Positions 1 to 9,437 are shown, numbered from the stretch's first letter. The stretch: 64,000 bases of DNA from Micromonospora sp. MA102 (GCF_025460765.1 NZ_JAMWEG010000008.1:62001-126000); one strand, 5' to 3'. Notes: generated by a model not told the origin, from the sequence alone. Made by a program: numbers and translations.

Positions 1-1695
1 GAACGAGTTGTCGAACGGCCAGATCGTGCCGTTGTGGTAGCCGATCGGGTTGTAGCGCACCTCGCCCTCGGCCAGCGTGCGCACCCCCCAGCCGGAGAAC
101 AGCCGCGGGCCGACCAGGTGCTCGGCGATCTGCGCCGCCCGGTCCTCCTGCACGATCCCGCTCCACAGCAGGTGGCCGATGTTGGAGCTGAGCACGTCGC
201 ACTGCCGGCCGTTCGGGTCCAGCCCCAGGGCGTAGAAACCGCCGTCGGCCACCCACCAGTCCCGGTTGAACCGCTCCTTCAGGGCCGCGGCCTCGCGTTC
301 CAGCTGGTCGGCGTACCCCGGGTCACCCCAGAACTCCCGGGCCAGCCGGGCGGCCCGCATCTTCGCGTCGTACGCGTACCCCTGCACCTCGCAGGTGGCG
401 CGGGGGAACGGCGGCAGCGTGCCGTCGGAGTACGAGAGGGAGTCCCACGAGTCCTTCCAGCACTGGTTCTCCAGGCCGGTGTCGTTGTTGCGCCGCTCGT
501 ACCAGATGTAGCCGTTGCCGACCAGGTCGGCGTACTCGTCGATCCACTTCAGCGCGGCCCGGCACTCCCGTTCCAGCTCCATGACCAGCGCGACGTCGCC
601 GCTCCACTTCTCGTACTCGTCGAGCAGCACGATGAACAGCGGCGTGGCGTCCACCGAGCCGTAGTACGGCGAGTGCGGCTGCTCCTCGAAGGCGGCGGTC
701 TCGCCGTAGCGCATCTCGTGCAGGATCCGGCCCGGGTCCTCGTCGCGGAAGTCGTCGAACCGGGTGCCCTGCAACGCCGCCAGGATGCGCAGGGTGGTCT
801 TCGACATCTCCGGTGCGAACGGCAGCACCTGGAGGCAGGTGAGGATGCTGTCCCGGCCGAACATGGTCATGAACCAGGGCAGGCCGGCGGCCGGCAGGGT
901 CTGCCCGCCGAGCGAGAGCGGCGAGAACCGCAGCGCGGCCAGGTCGATGAGGCTGCGCCGGTACGTCGAGGACATCCGGCCGTGCTCGCTGTTCACCTTC
1001 GGCGCCTTGGCGATCCACTGGTCGAGGTCGTGCTGGAGGGCCAGCCGCTCGGTGCCGTGCGCCCGCAGCCCCATCCGCAGGTCCCGGCCGCCCGGCCCGA
1101 CGGCGTGGGTCTGCACGTCGATGGCGGCGTCCCACTGCTCGTTCGGTTCGAGGTGGAGGGTCCAGGCGAAGCCGTTGCGGTCGTAGCGGGCCGGCCGGGA
1201 GGCGGAGATGACGGTCTCGCGCCGGAAGTTGCCGCGCCGGTAGCCGAGCCGGAGCTTGTCGGCCTCCGCCTCGGCGTACGTCTCGCCCTTCTTGTTCAGG
1301 ATCTCGTCCTTGACCTGGAACAGGTCGGCGAAGTCGGCGCCGGCGTCCATCCGGATCTCCAGGTCCACGGCCTTCTCGTCGTGGTTGAGGATGGTCAGCG
1401 ACTCCCGGAAGCTGCCGCCCACGGCCCGCTCCCGGATGATCGACAGCTTGGCGTCGATGTAGTGGGTGGCCATCCCCGGCACCAGGAAGAAGCGGGCCTC
1501 GTAGTACTGGAGGTCGTCGTAGGAGAGGGCGTTGAGCCGCTCGCCGTTGACGGTCAGCACCCACTTCGACAGGAACCTCATGTCGAGGGAGAAGAGGCCC
1601 GTCGGCTCGCTCGGCGTGGCCTCGATGTCACCGGTGTCCTCGGAGACCACGAACGTGTTGCCGTCCAGGATCCGGATGGTGTTGCTCGCGGCCAT
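1..1695 (-). CDS. Glycogen debranching enzyme / amylo-alpha-1,6-glucosidase family, 3' end cut by window
   Basis: The frame is open from an ATG at 1695 to the window edge, giving 565 residues without a stop. The first ~200 residues match the N-terminal domain of bacterial glycogen-debranching-like enzymes (SLDMRFLSKW, LEIRMDAGADFADLFQVKDE). The rest is a six-hairpin-toroid glycosidase with PWFMTMFGRDS near residue 275 and NGTIWPFDN at the very end of the visible part. The family trims alpha-1,6 branches of glycogen or related glucans in the cytoplasm. The start codon overlaps the stop of the upstream SCP2-like gene by one base (TGATG), so translation is probably coupled. The exact substrate is not fixed by the sequence. 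Confidence 0.85.
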   Translation of the reverse strand, partial: MAASNTIRILDGNTFVVSEDTGDIEATPSEPTGLFSLDMRFLSKWVLTVNGERLNALSYDDLQYYEARFFLVPGMATHYIDAKLSIIRERAVGGSFRESLTILNHDEKAVDLEIRMDAGADFADLFQVKDEILNKKGETYAEAEADKLRLGYRRGNFRRETVISASRPARYDRNGFAWTLHLEPNEQWDAAIDVQTHAVGPGGRDLRMGLRAHGTERLALQHDLDQWIAKAPKVNSEHGRMSSTYRRSLIDLAALRFSPLSLGGQTLPAAGLPWFMTMFGRDSILTCLQVLPFAPEMSKTTLRILAALQGTRFDDFRDEDPGRILHEMRYGETAAFEEQPHSPYYGSVDATPLFIVLLDEYEKWSGDVALVMELERECRAALKWIDEYADLVGNGYIWYERRNNDTGLENQCWKDSWDSLSYSDGTLPPFPRATCEVQGYAYDAKMRAARLAREFWGDPGYADQLEREAAALKERFNRDWWVADGGFYALGLDPNGRQCDVLSSNIGHLLWSGIVQEDRAAQIAEHLVGPRLFSGWGVRTLAEGEVRYNPIGYHNGTIWPFDNSF

Positions 1696-2063
1696 CAGGC
1701 GGCCCTCCTCTGGAACTCGTGGTGCGGCCCCCGTGACTCCGCCGGGCCGGGGAAGATCCGTTCGACCTGCAACACGAGGCGCAGGTCGCCGGAGACCGTC
1801 ATGTCCCCCCGCAGCAGCGCGGCGATCGTGTTCTCCTGGCCGGTGACCAGCTCCTCGAAGAGCCGCGGCTCGGCGCCGACAACGGTGTCGGCCTCCTGGT
1901 CCTCCTGGCGGACCCGGACCTTTCCCCGGTCGATCTCCAGCAGCCAGTGCGTGGTCCGCGGCCCCTCGTGCAGGTCGAACCGGAGGGTTCCGGAGGCCTT
2001 GACCAGCAGCGGTTCGAACTCCCGCCGGTCCAGGTCCTCGAAGAATCTCGTGGTCACATCCAT
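1695..2063 (-). CDS. SCP2 sterol-carrier-fold protein
   Basis: This 122-residue protein has the amphipathic alpha/beta pattern of SCP2 domains: LVKASGTLRFDL, WLLEIDRGKVRV, ADTVVGAEPRLFEELVTGQ and AALLRGDMTVSGDLRLVLQVERIF. The GD(M/L)...G(D/N)L.L...L core is typical of bacterial SCP2 proteins. The family binds lipids or hydrophobic cofactors, and no catalytic site is visible. It sits directly upstream of the debranching enzyme with a 1-nt stop/start overlap, so the two are one transcription unit. Why a lipid-binding fold is coupled to a glucan enzyme is unknown. Confidence 0.75.
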   Translation of the reverse strand: MDVTTRFFEDLDRREFEPLLVKASGTLRFDLHEGPRTTHWLLEIDRGKVRVRQEDQEADTVVGAEPRLFEELVTGQENTIAALLRGDMTVSGDLRLVLQVERIFPGPAESRGPHHEFQRRAA

Positions 2064-2180
2064 CGGGCGACTCCTCCCGCGATCGGCGGCCCTCCGACGT
2101 CCGAGAACGGGTCCCCGCCGGGTACGGGACCAACCTCGCCCGGTTCGGGTGAGTCGCCCGCCAGGAGCCCGGACGCGTGA

Positions 2181-2209
2181 ACGCCGGCCCCCGAACCGGG
2201 GGCCGGCGT
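2181..2209 (-). terminator. Stem-loop downstream of the CBS gene
   Basis: A perfect 12-bp inverted repeat (2181-2192 with 2198-2209) has the loop GAACC. It lies just past the stop of the minus-strand CBS gene. There is no long T-run, as is usual for high-GC actinobacteria. Confidence 0.6.
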
Positions 2210-2225
2210 CACAGTTGCCGACGGG

Positions 2226-2642
2226 TCAGTTGTTCGGGTCGTCGGCGCTGACGTCCGCGAGCACCGACTGGGGTTCCCGCTCGACGGCCAGGTCACCCAT
2301 CGAGACCAGGCCGATCAGGCGGCCGTCCTCGGTCACCGGGAGCCGGCGGACCCCGTAGGTGCGCATCAGGTCGGCGGCGGCCACCGCGTCGTCGTACTGG
2401 CTGACCGTCACCACGTCCTTGCTGGTGATCTGGTCGAGCTTCGTCGTGCTGGGATCCAGGCTCTCGGCCACGCCCCGGACCGTGATGTCCCGGTCCGTGA
2501 CGATGCCGACCACGTTGTCGCCATCGGTCACCACCACGTCGCCGATGGCGCTGTCACGCATCTCCTGCGCCGCGGCGGTGAGGGTGTCGCTGCCGTCCAT
2601 CGTCACCAACCGGGTCGTCATGAATTCTCCGACCGTTGTCAT
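2226..2642 (-). CDS. Two-CBS-domain protein
   Basis: This 138-residue protein is essentially a tandem pair of CBS motifs: residues ~8-60 (MTTRLVTMDGSDTLTAAAQEM ... VVGIVTDRDITVRG) and ~75-130 (VVTVSQYDDAVAAADLMRTYGVRRLPVT ... LIGLVSMGDLA). Such pairs bind adenosine nucleotides and often act as energy or stress sensors. No effector domain is fused, so it may act in trans. The ATG at 2642 has GAGGGGAG four bases upstream. A hairpin follows the stop. Confidence 0.85.
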   Translation of the reverse strand: MTTVGEFMTTRLVTMDGSDTLTAAAQEMRDSAIGDVVVTDGDNVVGIVTDRDITVRGVAESLDPSTTKLDQITSKDVVTVSQYDDAVAAADLMRTYGVRRLPVTEDGRLIGLVSMGDLAVEREPQSVLADVSADDPNN

Positions 2643-2715
2643 GGTGCTCCCCTCTCGGTGTCGGCACCGCGGTCTACCCGGCGGCGCGGGCGAGGTAACC
2701 GGGAGCGGGCGCCGG

Positions 2716-3156
2716 TCAGCCGCGCGGCGGCATCCCGTAGAGCCGGTCGACGTGCAGCCGCACCACCAGCCGGCGCTCGGCCACCATGGCGCGCCGGAAG
2801 TCGTCCCAGTCCGGGTGTTCGCCCTGCACCGCCCGGTAGAGCCCGACCAGTTCCTCGACGGTCGGGTCGTCCGGCCGCTCGGCCACCGGGGCCAGCTCGG
2901 CCCGGCCCTCCGCCACGGCGTACGCCCAGCCGTCCTCGCTGCTGACGTGGAAGCTGGCCCGGGGATCGCGGCGCAGGTTCGCGGTCTTCGCCCGGCCGTC
3001 GGTCACCGAGATCCGGATCAGCCCGGCGTCCCGGTCGAAGGAGTAGACCACCGTGGACAGCTGGGGCCGGCCGTCGCGCTTCAGGGTGGCGAGCACGCCG
3101 AGCCGGCGGCTCGCCACGAGATCGGTCAGCGCCTGCCGGGTCTGCTCGTCCGCCAC
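2716..3156 (-). CDS. PPOX-class F420-dependent oxidoreductase-like protein
   Basis: This 146-residue split-barrel protein resembles the small actinobacterial PPOX/FDOR families: LGVLATLKRDGRPQLSTVVYS, GLIRISVTDGRAKTANLRRDPRASFHV, and a C-terminal RLVVRLHVDRLYGMPPRG. Members bind F420 or flavin and reduce varied substrates, and the specific substrate cannot be read from sequence. A GTG start lies 5 nt after the asd stop, so it is likely co-transcribed with asd. A metabolic link to asd is not evident. Confidence 0.75.
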   Translation of the reverse strand: MADEQTRQALTDLVASRRLGVLATLKRDGRPQLSTVVYSFDRDAGLIRISVTDGRAKTANLRRDPRASFHVSSEDGWAYAVAEGRAELAPVAERPDDPTVEELVGLYRAVQGEHPDWDDFRRAMVAERRLVVRLHVDRLYGMPPRG

Positions 3157-3161
3157 GGGGA

Positions 3162-4406
<1,245 letters not shown>

Positions 4407-4425
4407 TCACATCCCGGGCCCCGGG

Positions 4426-4454
4426 CGTGGCGGTGCCCGGCGGGCACCGCCACG
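4426..4454 (-). terminator. Stem-loop downstream of the M16 peptidase operon
   Basis: A perfect 13-bp inverted repeat (4426-4438 with 4442-4454) has a 3-nt loop. It starts 12 nt past the stop of the distal M16 gene. The rest of 4188-4466 shows no gene. Confidence 0.6.
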
Positions 4455-4466
4455 CGCCGGAGCGGG

Positions 4467-5813
4467 TCAGGACCGGTGGTCGACCACGTCGCCGAGGCCG
4501 GCGGCCACCAGCTCGTCCCGGATCACCGCCGAGTCGCCCTCGACGACCAGGGTGAGCGACTCCGGGTGCAGGTGGGCGGCGGCCGCGGCGGAGACCTCCT
4601 CGACGGTGGCGGCGAGCAGCGCCTCGCGCAGCCGGGCGTGGTAGTCGTCCGGCAGGTCGTGCACGACCAGCGTGGTCAACGCCGACGCGATGGCCCGGGG
4701 GCTCTGCAGCTCGACGGAGAGCTGACCGGCCCGCCAGGAGCGGGCCACCGCCAGCTCGTCCTCGGTCACCCCGGTCAACCGGGTACGCGACACCTCGCCG
4801 ACCGCCTCGACCAGAGCCGGCGCGGTCACCGCCGTCTGCACCCCGGAGCTGATGGCGAACCGGCCGAACCGGCGGGACGAGGCGAAGTCGCCCCGGATCC
4901 CGTACGTGTAGCCGCGCACCTCGCGGATCAGGTGGTTGAGCCGGGAGGTGAAGGCCCCGCCGAGCACCGTGCCGGCCAGCGTCATCGGCACGTGGTCCGG
5001 GTGGGCGCGGTGCGGCGACGGGTGCCCGAGGCGGAGCGTGGACTGCACCGAGCCCGGACGGTCGACCAGGATGATCCGCCGCCGGTCGGACAGCGTCACC
5101 TCGATGGGGCCGCCCTTGTCGGGCGCCGCGCCGCCGGCCCCGGTGAACACCGTCGCGGCGAGCGCGTCGAGGTCGATCCGGTCCAGGTCACCGGCGACGA
5201 TCAGCGTGCCGGGGCGGATGAACCACTCGGAGTGGAAGACGGTCACGTCGTCCACGTCCAGGCCGGCCACGCTCTCCGGGTCGCCGTACATGGGGCGGCC
5301 CCAGCGGTTGTCCGCGCCGAACAGCTCGGCGCGCAGCACGGCGTCGGCCCGCGGGCCCGGGTTGGCCCAGTCCATCCGCAGGGCGGTCACCTCGTCGTCG
5401 CGGACCCGCCGCACGTCGGCCGGGTCGAGCTTCGGCGTCCGCACCGCCTCGGCGAGCAGTTCCACGGCCGCGCCCAGCCGGTCCACCGGCACCTGCACGC
5501 TGACCTGGAACGAGTCCCAGTCCAGGCCGGTCACCAGCTCGGTGCCGAGCGCCTCGATGGCCAGGGCGTACGCGGTGGCGTCCCGCTGGGCGGTGCCCTC
5601 CTCCAGCGCCTTGGCCAGCACCCCGCCGAGCCCCTCCTTGCCGACCGGCTCCCGGCCGGCGCCGCCGTCGAGCAGCAGCAGCGCGACGGCGAGGTTCTGC
5701 CCGGGCAGGTGCGCGGCGACGACCTGCCCGCCGGCGGCGGACCGGCGGACCACCTGCGGGAACCGGTACGGGCGGGCGGCGCCCGGCCCGGGACGGGCGG
5801 CGATCAGCGTCAT
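4467..5813 (-). CDS. M16 family peptidase-like protein, non-catalytic partner
   Basis: This 448-residue M16-fold protein lacks the HxxEH zinc motif. The equivalent helix reads GVLAKALEEGT. It keeps the C-terminal-domain features of the family: the glycine-rich VLGGAFTSRLNHLIREVRGYTYG loop with the Arg/Tyr pair that holds substrate in M16B peptidases. Its ATG overlaps the stop of the upstream HxxEH-bearing M16 gene by 4 nt (ATGA). The natural reading is an obligate heterodimer, with one zinc subunit and one substrate-binding subunit. No signal peptide is seen, so it is probably cytoplasmic. Confidence 0.85.
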   Translation of the reverse strand: MTLIAARPGPGAARPYRFPQVVRRSAAGGQVVAAHLPGQNLAVALLLLDGGAGREPVGKEGLGGVLAKALEEGTAQRDATAYALAIEALGTELVTGLDWDSFQVSVQVPVDRLGAAVELLAEAVRTPKLDPADVRRVRDDEVTALRMDWANPGPRADAVLRAELFGADNRWGRPMYGDPESVAGLDVDDVTVFHSEWFIRPGTLIVAGDLDRIDLDALAATVFTGAGGAAPDKGGPIEVTLSDRRRIILVDRPGSVQSTLRLGHPSPHRAHPDHVPMTLAGTVLGGAFTSRLNHLIREVRGYTYGIRGDFASSRRFGRFAISSGVQTAVTAPALVEAVGEVSRTRLTGVTEDELAVARSWRAGQLSVELQSPRAIASALTTLVVHDLPDDYHARLREALLAATVEEVSAAAAAHLHPESLTLVVEGDSAVIRDELVAAGLGDVVDHRS

Positions 5814-7102
5814 GAGGTCTCCTCGGGCAGGTAGGTGAGGGTCGCCCGGTCGGCCGCGCCGAGCAGCTCGGTGGCCTGCTCGGCGATCTGCTCCGCGGTG
5901 ACGGCGAGCCAGGCGGGCAGCCGCTCACCGATCTTCGCCGGGTCGCCGAACTGGGTGGCGTACCGGCCGAGGACGTCGGCTCGACCATCCACCGTGGACA
6001 TGTGCCGCCACCACTGGGTGCTCAGCAGCGCCTTCGCCCGGTCCAGCTCGGCCGCCGTCACCGGCACGGTGGCCAACTCGTCGACCACCTCGGTCAGCCC
6101 CTCGCGCAGCCGGTCGCCGGACACGCCGGGGCGGGCCGTGGCGGTGGCGATCAGCGGCGCCGGCGCGTGCGCCAGGTCCACGCCGTACGCCCCGACCAGG
6201 TCCGGCTGGGCGATCCGCTCGCCGTCGGCGAGCCGCTGGTAGAGCCGGCTGCCCCGGCCGGTGCCCAGCACGGTGGCGAGCACGGTCGTCACGTCGTATC
6301 CCGGGGTGCCGTAGGGGTGGGTGCGGTGCGCGACGTACACGCGGGGAGCGGGCACGTCGGAGGTGACCGTCTCCACCGCGGGCCGGCCGGTGGCCGGGAC
6401 GGCGCGCCCGTCCGGTGCCGCCGGGATGTCCTCGCGCGGCGGCAGCCCGCCGAAGTACTTGTCGGCCAGCGCGAACACCTCGGCGGCGGTGGTGTCGCCG
6501 ACCACGGTGAGCACCGCGTTGTTCGGCGCGTAGTAGGTGCGGTGGAACGCCTGGAACGTGGCCAGGTCGGCGGCGTTCAGGTCGGCCATCGAGCCGATCG
6601 TGGCGTGGTGGTAGGGATGCCCGGGCGGATAGAGCAGCGGCAGCAGCCGCAGCCACGCGTCGCCGTACGGCACGTTCTCGTAGCGCTGGCGGCGCTCGTT
6701 CTTCACCACGTCCCGCTGGTTGTCCAGCGTCTCCTGGGTCAGCGCCGGGACGAGCCCGCCCATCCGGTCGGCCTCCAGCCAGAGCGCCAGCTCCAGGTGC
6801 TCGGCCGGGACCGTCTCGAAGTAGTTCGTCCGGTCCGGGTTGGTGGTGGCGTTGAGCGAGCCGCCGGAGCCCTGGATGAGCCGCATGTGCTCGGTCTTCG
6901 CCACGTTGACCGAGCCTTCGAACATCAGGTGCTCGAAGAGGTGGGCGAAGCCGGTCTGGCCCGCCGGTTCGTGGCGGGAACCCACGTCGTACCAGATGTT
7001 CACGGCGACGGCGGGGGCGGTGCGGTCCTCGCTCACCACCACGCGCAGGCCGTTGTCCAGTCGGGTCGTCTCGATCGGCCAGGGGTAACCGCTGTCGGGC
7101 AT
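5810..7102 (-). CDS. M16 family zinc metallopeptidase, catalytic subunit
   Basis: This 430-residue protein carries the inverted zinc motif HLFEH at residues 54-58, in the context TGFAHLFEHLMFEGSV. The third ligand region (NERRQRYENVPYG) is near residue 135. M16 enzymes digest peptides inside a clam-shell chamber. The downstream, coupled gene encodes the partner lacking the zinc motif. The start ATG at 7102 has no ribosome-binding site but has TAGCGT 6 nt upstream, suggesting leaderless expression. Confidence 0.92.
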   Translation of the reverse strand: MPDSGYPWPIETTRLDNGLRVVVSEDRTAPAVAVNIWYDVGSRHEPAGQTGFAHLFEHLMFEGSVNVAKTEHMRLIQGSGGSLNATTNPDRTNYFETVPAEHLELALWLEADRMGGLVPALTQETLDNQRDVVKNERRQRYENVPYGDAWLRLLPLLYPPGHPYHHATIGSMADLNAADLATFQAFHRTYYAPNNAVLTVVGDTTAAEVFALADKYFGGLPPREDIPAAPDGRAVPATGRPAVETVTSDVPAPRVYVAHRTHPYGTPGYDVTTVLATVLGTGRGSRLYQRLADGERIAQPDLVGAYGVDLAHAPAPLIATATARPGVSGDRLREGLTEVVDELATVPVTAAELDRAKALLSTQWWRHMSTVDGRADVLGRYATQFGDPAKIGERLPAWLAVTAEQIAEQATELLGAADRATLTYLPEETS

Positions 7103-7108
7103 GGCACG

Positions 7109-7114
7109 ACGCTA
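7109..7114 (-). promoter_or_regulatory. -10 element of a leaderless M16 operon promoter
   Basis: TAGCGT on the minus strand lies 6 nt before the ATG at 7102, matching the TAnnnT pattern. The start codon would be at or near the 5' end of the mRNA. Confidence 0.5.
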
Positions 7115-7183
7115 TCCGATCTCGCGGGTGGAAAGGTGACGTGCGGGGAGCATCGTCGCCGCGCGCCGGGGTACTCGCCCGGC

Positions 7184-7906
7184 ATGTCCTCCCCCGCATC
7201 GTCCGCGGTCGAACGCGCCGCCGCCGCGCTGGCGCGGCTCCGGCGTGGCCGGCTGCTGCACCCCGCCGGCCGCACCTTCTCCGCCGAGGTCCTGATCTGG
7301 GGTACGCCGGGCCCGCCGACCGGAGTGCCGCTGCTCGACCTGCCGAGCCGGTGGCCGGCGACGGTCCGCCTCTCGAAGGGTGTGCCCACGCCGGGGAGCT
7401 GGCCGGACGTGCTGGGCGTCGGCATCCGGCTGCACCGCGATCCGGAGCCGCCGGTGGACCTGCTGGCCAGTTCCAGCGCCGCCCCGCCGGTGCTGCGCCA
7501 CCTGCCGCTGCCCCGGCGCGGCTTCACCGGGACATACAGCTCGATCATGGCCTTCCGGGCCGGCCGCCGGCGGCTGTACCTGGCGGTGCTGGCCGACCCG
7601 GACTCGCCGGACCTGGGCCGCGGCCTGGCCGGGCTGCCGGCGGTGGCCGGCGACGACGGGCCACGGCTGGTGCTGGCGGTGGCCTCCGCGGTCGGGCCGT
7701 GGCGGCCGTTCGGCGAGGTACGCCTGGACGGCCGGCGCGGCGCCCGGGAGGACGCCGCGCTGGCCTTCGACCCGATCGGGAACGTGCCGCCGGGGGCGCG
7801 GGTGGCCGGACCGCTGGCCTGGTTGCGGGCCACCACCTACCGGGGGTCCCGGCGGGCCCGCGGCGCGTCCGCTCAGTCGGGAGGCTCGACGGGGGTGACG
7901 GTCTGA
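7184..7906 (+). CDS. Catalase-fold-like actinobacterial protein of unknown function
   Basis: This 240-residue protein contains HPAGRTFSAEV, ATVRLSKGVPTPGSWPDVLGVGIRL and FTGTYSSIMAFRAGRRRLYLAVL. That pattern is found in small actinobacterial proteins distantly related to heme catalases and sometimes mislabelled phosphodiesterase. The start at 7184 was chosen because the sequence resembles the family from there, although the frame is open further upstream. A TAC-containing hexamer lies 6 nt before it. The 3' end overlaps the convergent small gene by 34 nt. Heme binding is not demonstrated by any motif here. Confidence 0.65.
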   Translation: MSSPASSAVERAAAALARLRRGRLLHPAGRTFSAEVLIWGTPGPPTGVPLLDLPSRWPATVRLSKGVPTPGSWPDVLGVGIRLHRDPEPPVDLLASSSAAPPVLRHLPLPRRGFTGTYSSIMAFRAGRRRLYLAVLADPDSPDLGRGLAGLPAVAGDDGPRLVLAVASAVGPWRPFGEVRLDGRRGAREDAALAFDPIGNVPPGARVAGPLAWLRATTYRGSRRARGASAQSGGSTGVTV

Positions 7907-8088
7907 TCGGAGGTCCGGTGCTCCAGGACCGTGTCCGGCGCGGCGTTCCGGTCCTCCTCCCGGATGTCCGATTCGGTGAGGATCGCGTCGGCCTGCGCCT
8001 CGGGATCCTCGCTGCCCACCGCGGCCTCCTCGGGCAGCAGGTGGGCGCGGGACTCGATCCGGTCCTGATCGCTCTGGTCGTGGCTCAT
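7873..8088 (-). CDS. Small acidic hypothetical protein
   Basis: This 71-residue, strongly acidic and probably disordered protein starts MSHDQSDQDRIESRAHLLPE. I do not recognise a characterised family. Short acidic proteins of this kind are common in Micromonospora. The ATG at 8088 was chosen over upstream in-frame starts because composition changes there. Its 3' end overlaps the catalase-fold gene on the other strand. Confidence 0.5.
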   Translation of the reverse strand: MSHDQSDQDRIESRAHLLPEEAAVGSEDPEAQADAILTESDIREEDRNAAPDTVLEHRTSDQTVTPVEPPD

Positions 8089-8157
8089 GCCGTCCTCATA
8101 CCCCCGCCGGGGCGTGGCGTACCCGACGAGCGGGTGGGACCCGGTCGGCCCGTCGGG

Positions 8158-8163
8158 TACGCT
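8158..8163 (+). promoter_or_regulatory. -10 element of the DAHP synthase leader transcript
   Basis: TACGCT lies 7 nt before the GTG of the leader peptide at 8171. At 17-nt spacing, the -35 position (8135-8140, TGGGAC) is a poor match. The placement implies a leaderless mRNA that begins with the leader-peptide codon. Confidence 0.5.
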
Positions 8164-8170
8164 GACGGGC

Positions 8171-8230
8171 GTGACGCGGTCGTATCGATGGTTTAGGCAG
8201 CCGGCTGAGGAGCCGGTGACTCGACCATGA
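8171..8230 (+). CDS. Aromatic leader peptide of DAHP synthase (candidate)
   Basis: GTG-initiated, 19 codons: MTRSYRWFRQPAEEPVTRP, then TGA. Tyr, Trp and Phe, the three end products of the pathway controlled by the next gene, occur within four residues (YRWF). An intrinsic-terminator-like hairpin starts 30 nt after the stop, and the DAHP synthase gene follows. This is the architecture of ribosome-dependent attenuation. The peptide appears leaderless. A 6-bp hairpin (8201-8206 with 8211-8216) lies inside the reading frame and could be the pause structure. I could not identify an unambiguous antiterminator. The function is inferred from layout. Confidence 0.65.
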   Translation: MTRSYRWFRQPAEEPVTRP

Positions 8231-8259
8231 GCTGACGTCACTTCCTCTTAGAGCCGGCC

Positions 8260-8284
8260 GGGCAGGGATGATTCCCTGCCCTTT
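8260..8284 (+). terminator. Attenuator terminator before DAHP synthase
   Basis: A perfect 9-bp stem (8260-8268 with 8273-8281) has loop TGAT and is followed by TTT. It sits between the leader peptide and the DAHP synthase start, where read-through rather than full termination would be needed for expression. Confidence 0.7.
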
Positions 8285-8351
8285 CGCGTACGAGCAGCCG
8301 GCTCGATCCCGGGCGCCGGCCCCGGGCACGGTCGGCGGAAGGAATCCCACC

Positions 8352-9437
8352 GTGACGACCCCGGACGCCCATCGGGTCATCGACCAGCGGATCGACCGTG
8401 TCGTGCCGCTGACCACCCCGGCCCTGCTGCACCACCACCTGCCCCTGGAGCACTCCCTCGCCGAGGCCGTGGTGGCCGGCCGGCGCGCGGTCGGCCGGGT
8501 GCTGGACCGCGCCGACGACCGGCTGCTGGTCGTGGTCGGCCCCTGCTCGGTGCACGACCCCGCCGCGGCCCTGGAGTACGCGGGCCGGCTGCGCCAGGTC
8601 GCCGACCGGCTCGCCGACGACCTGCTCGTGGTGATGCGCGTCTACTTCGAGAAGCCGCGCTCGACCGTGGGCTGGAAGGGCCTGATCAACGACCCGGGCC
8701 TGGACGGCTCGGGCGACGTGAACACCGGCCTGCGCACCGCCCGGGCCCTCCTGCTCGACGTGCTGCGGCTGGGCCTGCCGGTGGGCTGCGAGTTCCTCGA
8801 CCCGATCACCCCGCAGTACATCGCCGACACGGTGGCCTGGGGCGCGATCGGCGCCCGGACCGTGGAGAGCCAGGTGCACCGCCAGCTCGCCTCCGGCCTG
8901 TCCATGCCGATCGGCATGAAGAACCGCCCCGACGGCAGCATCTCCACCGCGGTGGACGCCATCCGGGCGGCTGGCGTGCCGCACGTCTTCCCGGGCATCG
9001 ACGTCTCCGGCATCCCGGCGATCATGCACACCCGGGGCAACGCCGACGGTCACCTGGTGCTGCGGGGCGGCGGTGGCCGGCCCAACTACGACGCGGATTC
9101 GGTGGCGGGGGCGTTGGACCTGCTGCGCGCGGCCGGGCTGCCCGAGCGGGTGGTGATCGACGCCAGCCACGCCAACAGCGGCAAGGACCACCGCAACCAG
9201 CCGGTGGTCGCCGCCGACGTGGCCGCCCAGCTCGCCGCCGGCCAGCGGGGCATCGTCGGCATCATGCTGGAGAGCTTCCTCCAGCCCGGCCGCCAGGACC
9301 TCGACCCCACCCGCGAGCTGGAGTACGGCAAGTCGGTGACCGACGCCTGCATCGGCTGGGACACCACGGCCGACGTCCTCGACCACCTCGCCCAGGCGGT
9401 CCGCGCCCGCCGGGCCACCCTCCCCACACCCGCCTGA
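8352..9437 (+). CDS. 3-deoxy-7-phosphoheptulonate (DAHP) synthase, class I
   Basis: This 361-residue enzyme condenses phosphoenolpyruvate and erythrose-4-phosphate, the entry step of the shikimate pathway to Phe, Tyr and Trp. Type I (AroF/G/H-like) signatures are present: VVVGPCSVHDP, MRVYFEKPRSTVGWKGLINDP, GCEFLDPITPQYIAD, GARTVESQVHRQLASG and VVIDASHANSGKDH. The metal ligands (Cys in GPCS, His in SHAN, Glu in MLESF, Asp near the end) can be assigned. The GTG at 8352 was chosen because upstream in-frame sequence is the terminator hairpin. The upstream attenuator-like leader suggests control by aromatic tRNA charging. Confidence 0.95.
   Translation: MTTPDAHRVIDQRIDRVVPLTTPALLHHHLPLEHSLAEAVVAGRRAVGRVLDRADDRLLVVVGPCSVHDPAAALEYAGRLRQVADRLADDLLVVMRVYFEKPRSTVGWKGLINDPGLDGSGDVNTGLRTARALLLDVLRLGLPVGCEFLDPITPQYIADTVAWGAIGARTVESQVHRQLASGLSMPIGMKNRPDGSISTAVDAIRAAGVPHVFPGIDVSGIPAIMHTRGNADGHLVLRGGGGRPNYDADSVAGALDLLRAAGLPERVVIDASHANSGKDHRNQPVVAADVAAQLAAGQRGIVGIMLESFLQPGRQDLDPTRELEYGKSVTDACIGWDTTADVLDHLAQAVRARRATLPTPA

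Noticed and set aside
2005..2025. tRNA T-arm-like GGTTCGAACTCCC
   Set aside because: It lies inside the SCP2 gene, and no acceptor, D or anticodon arms can be folded around it.
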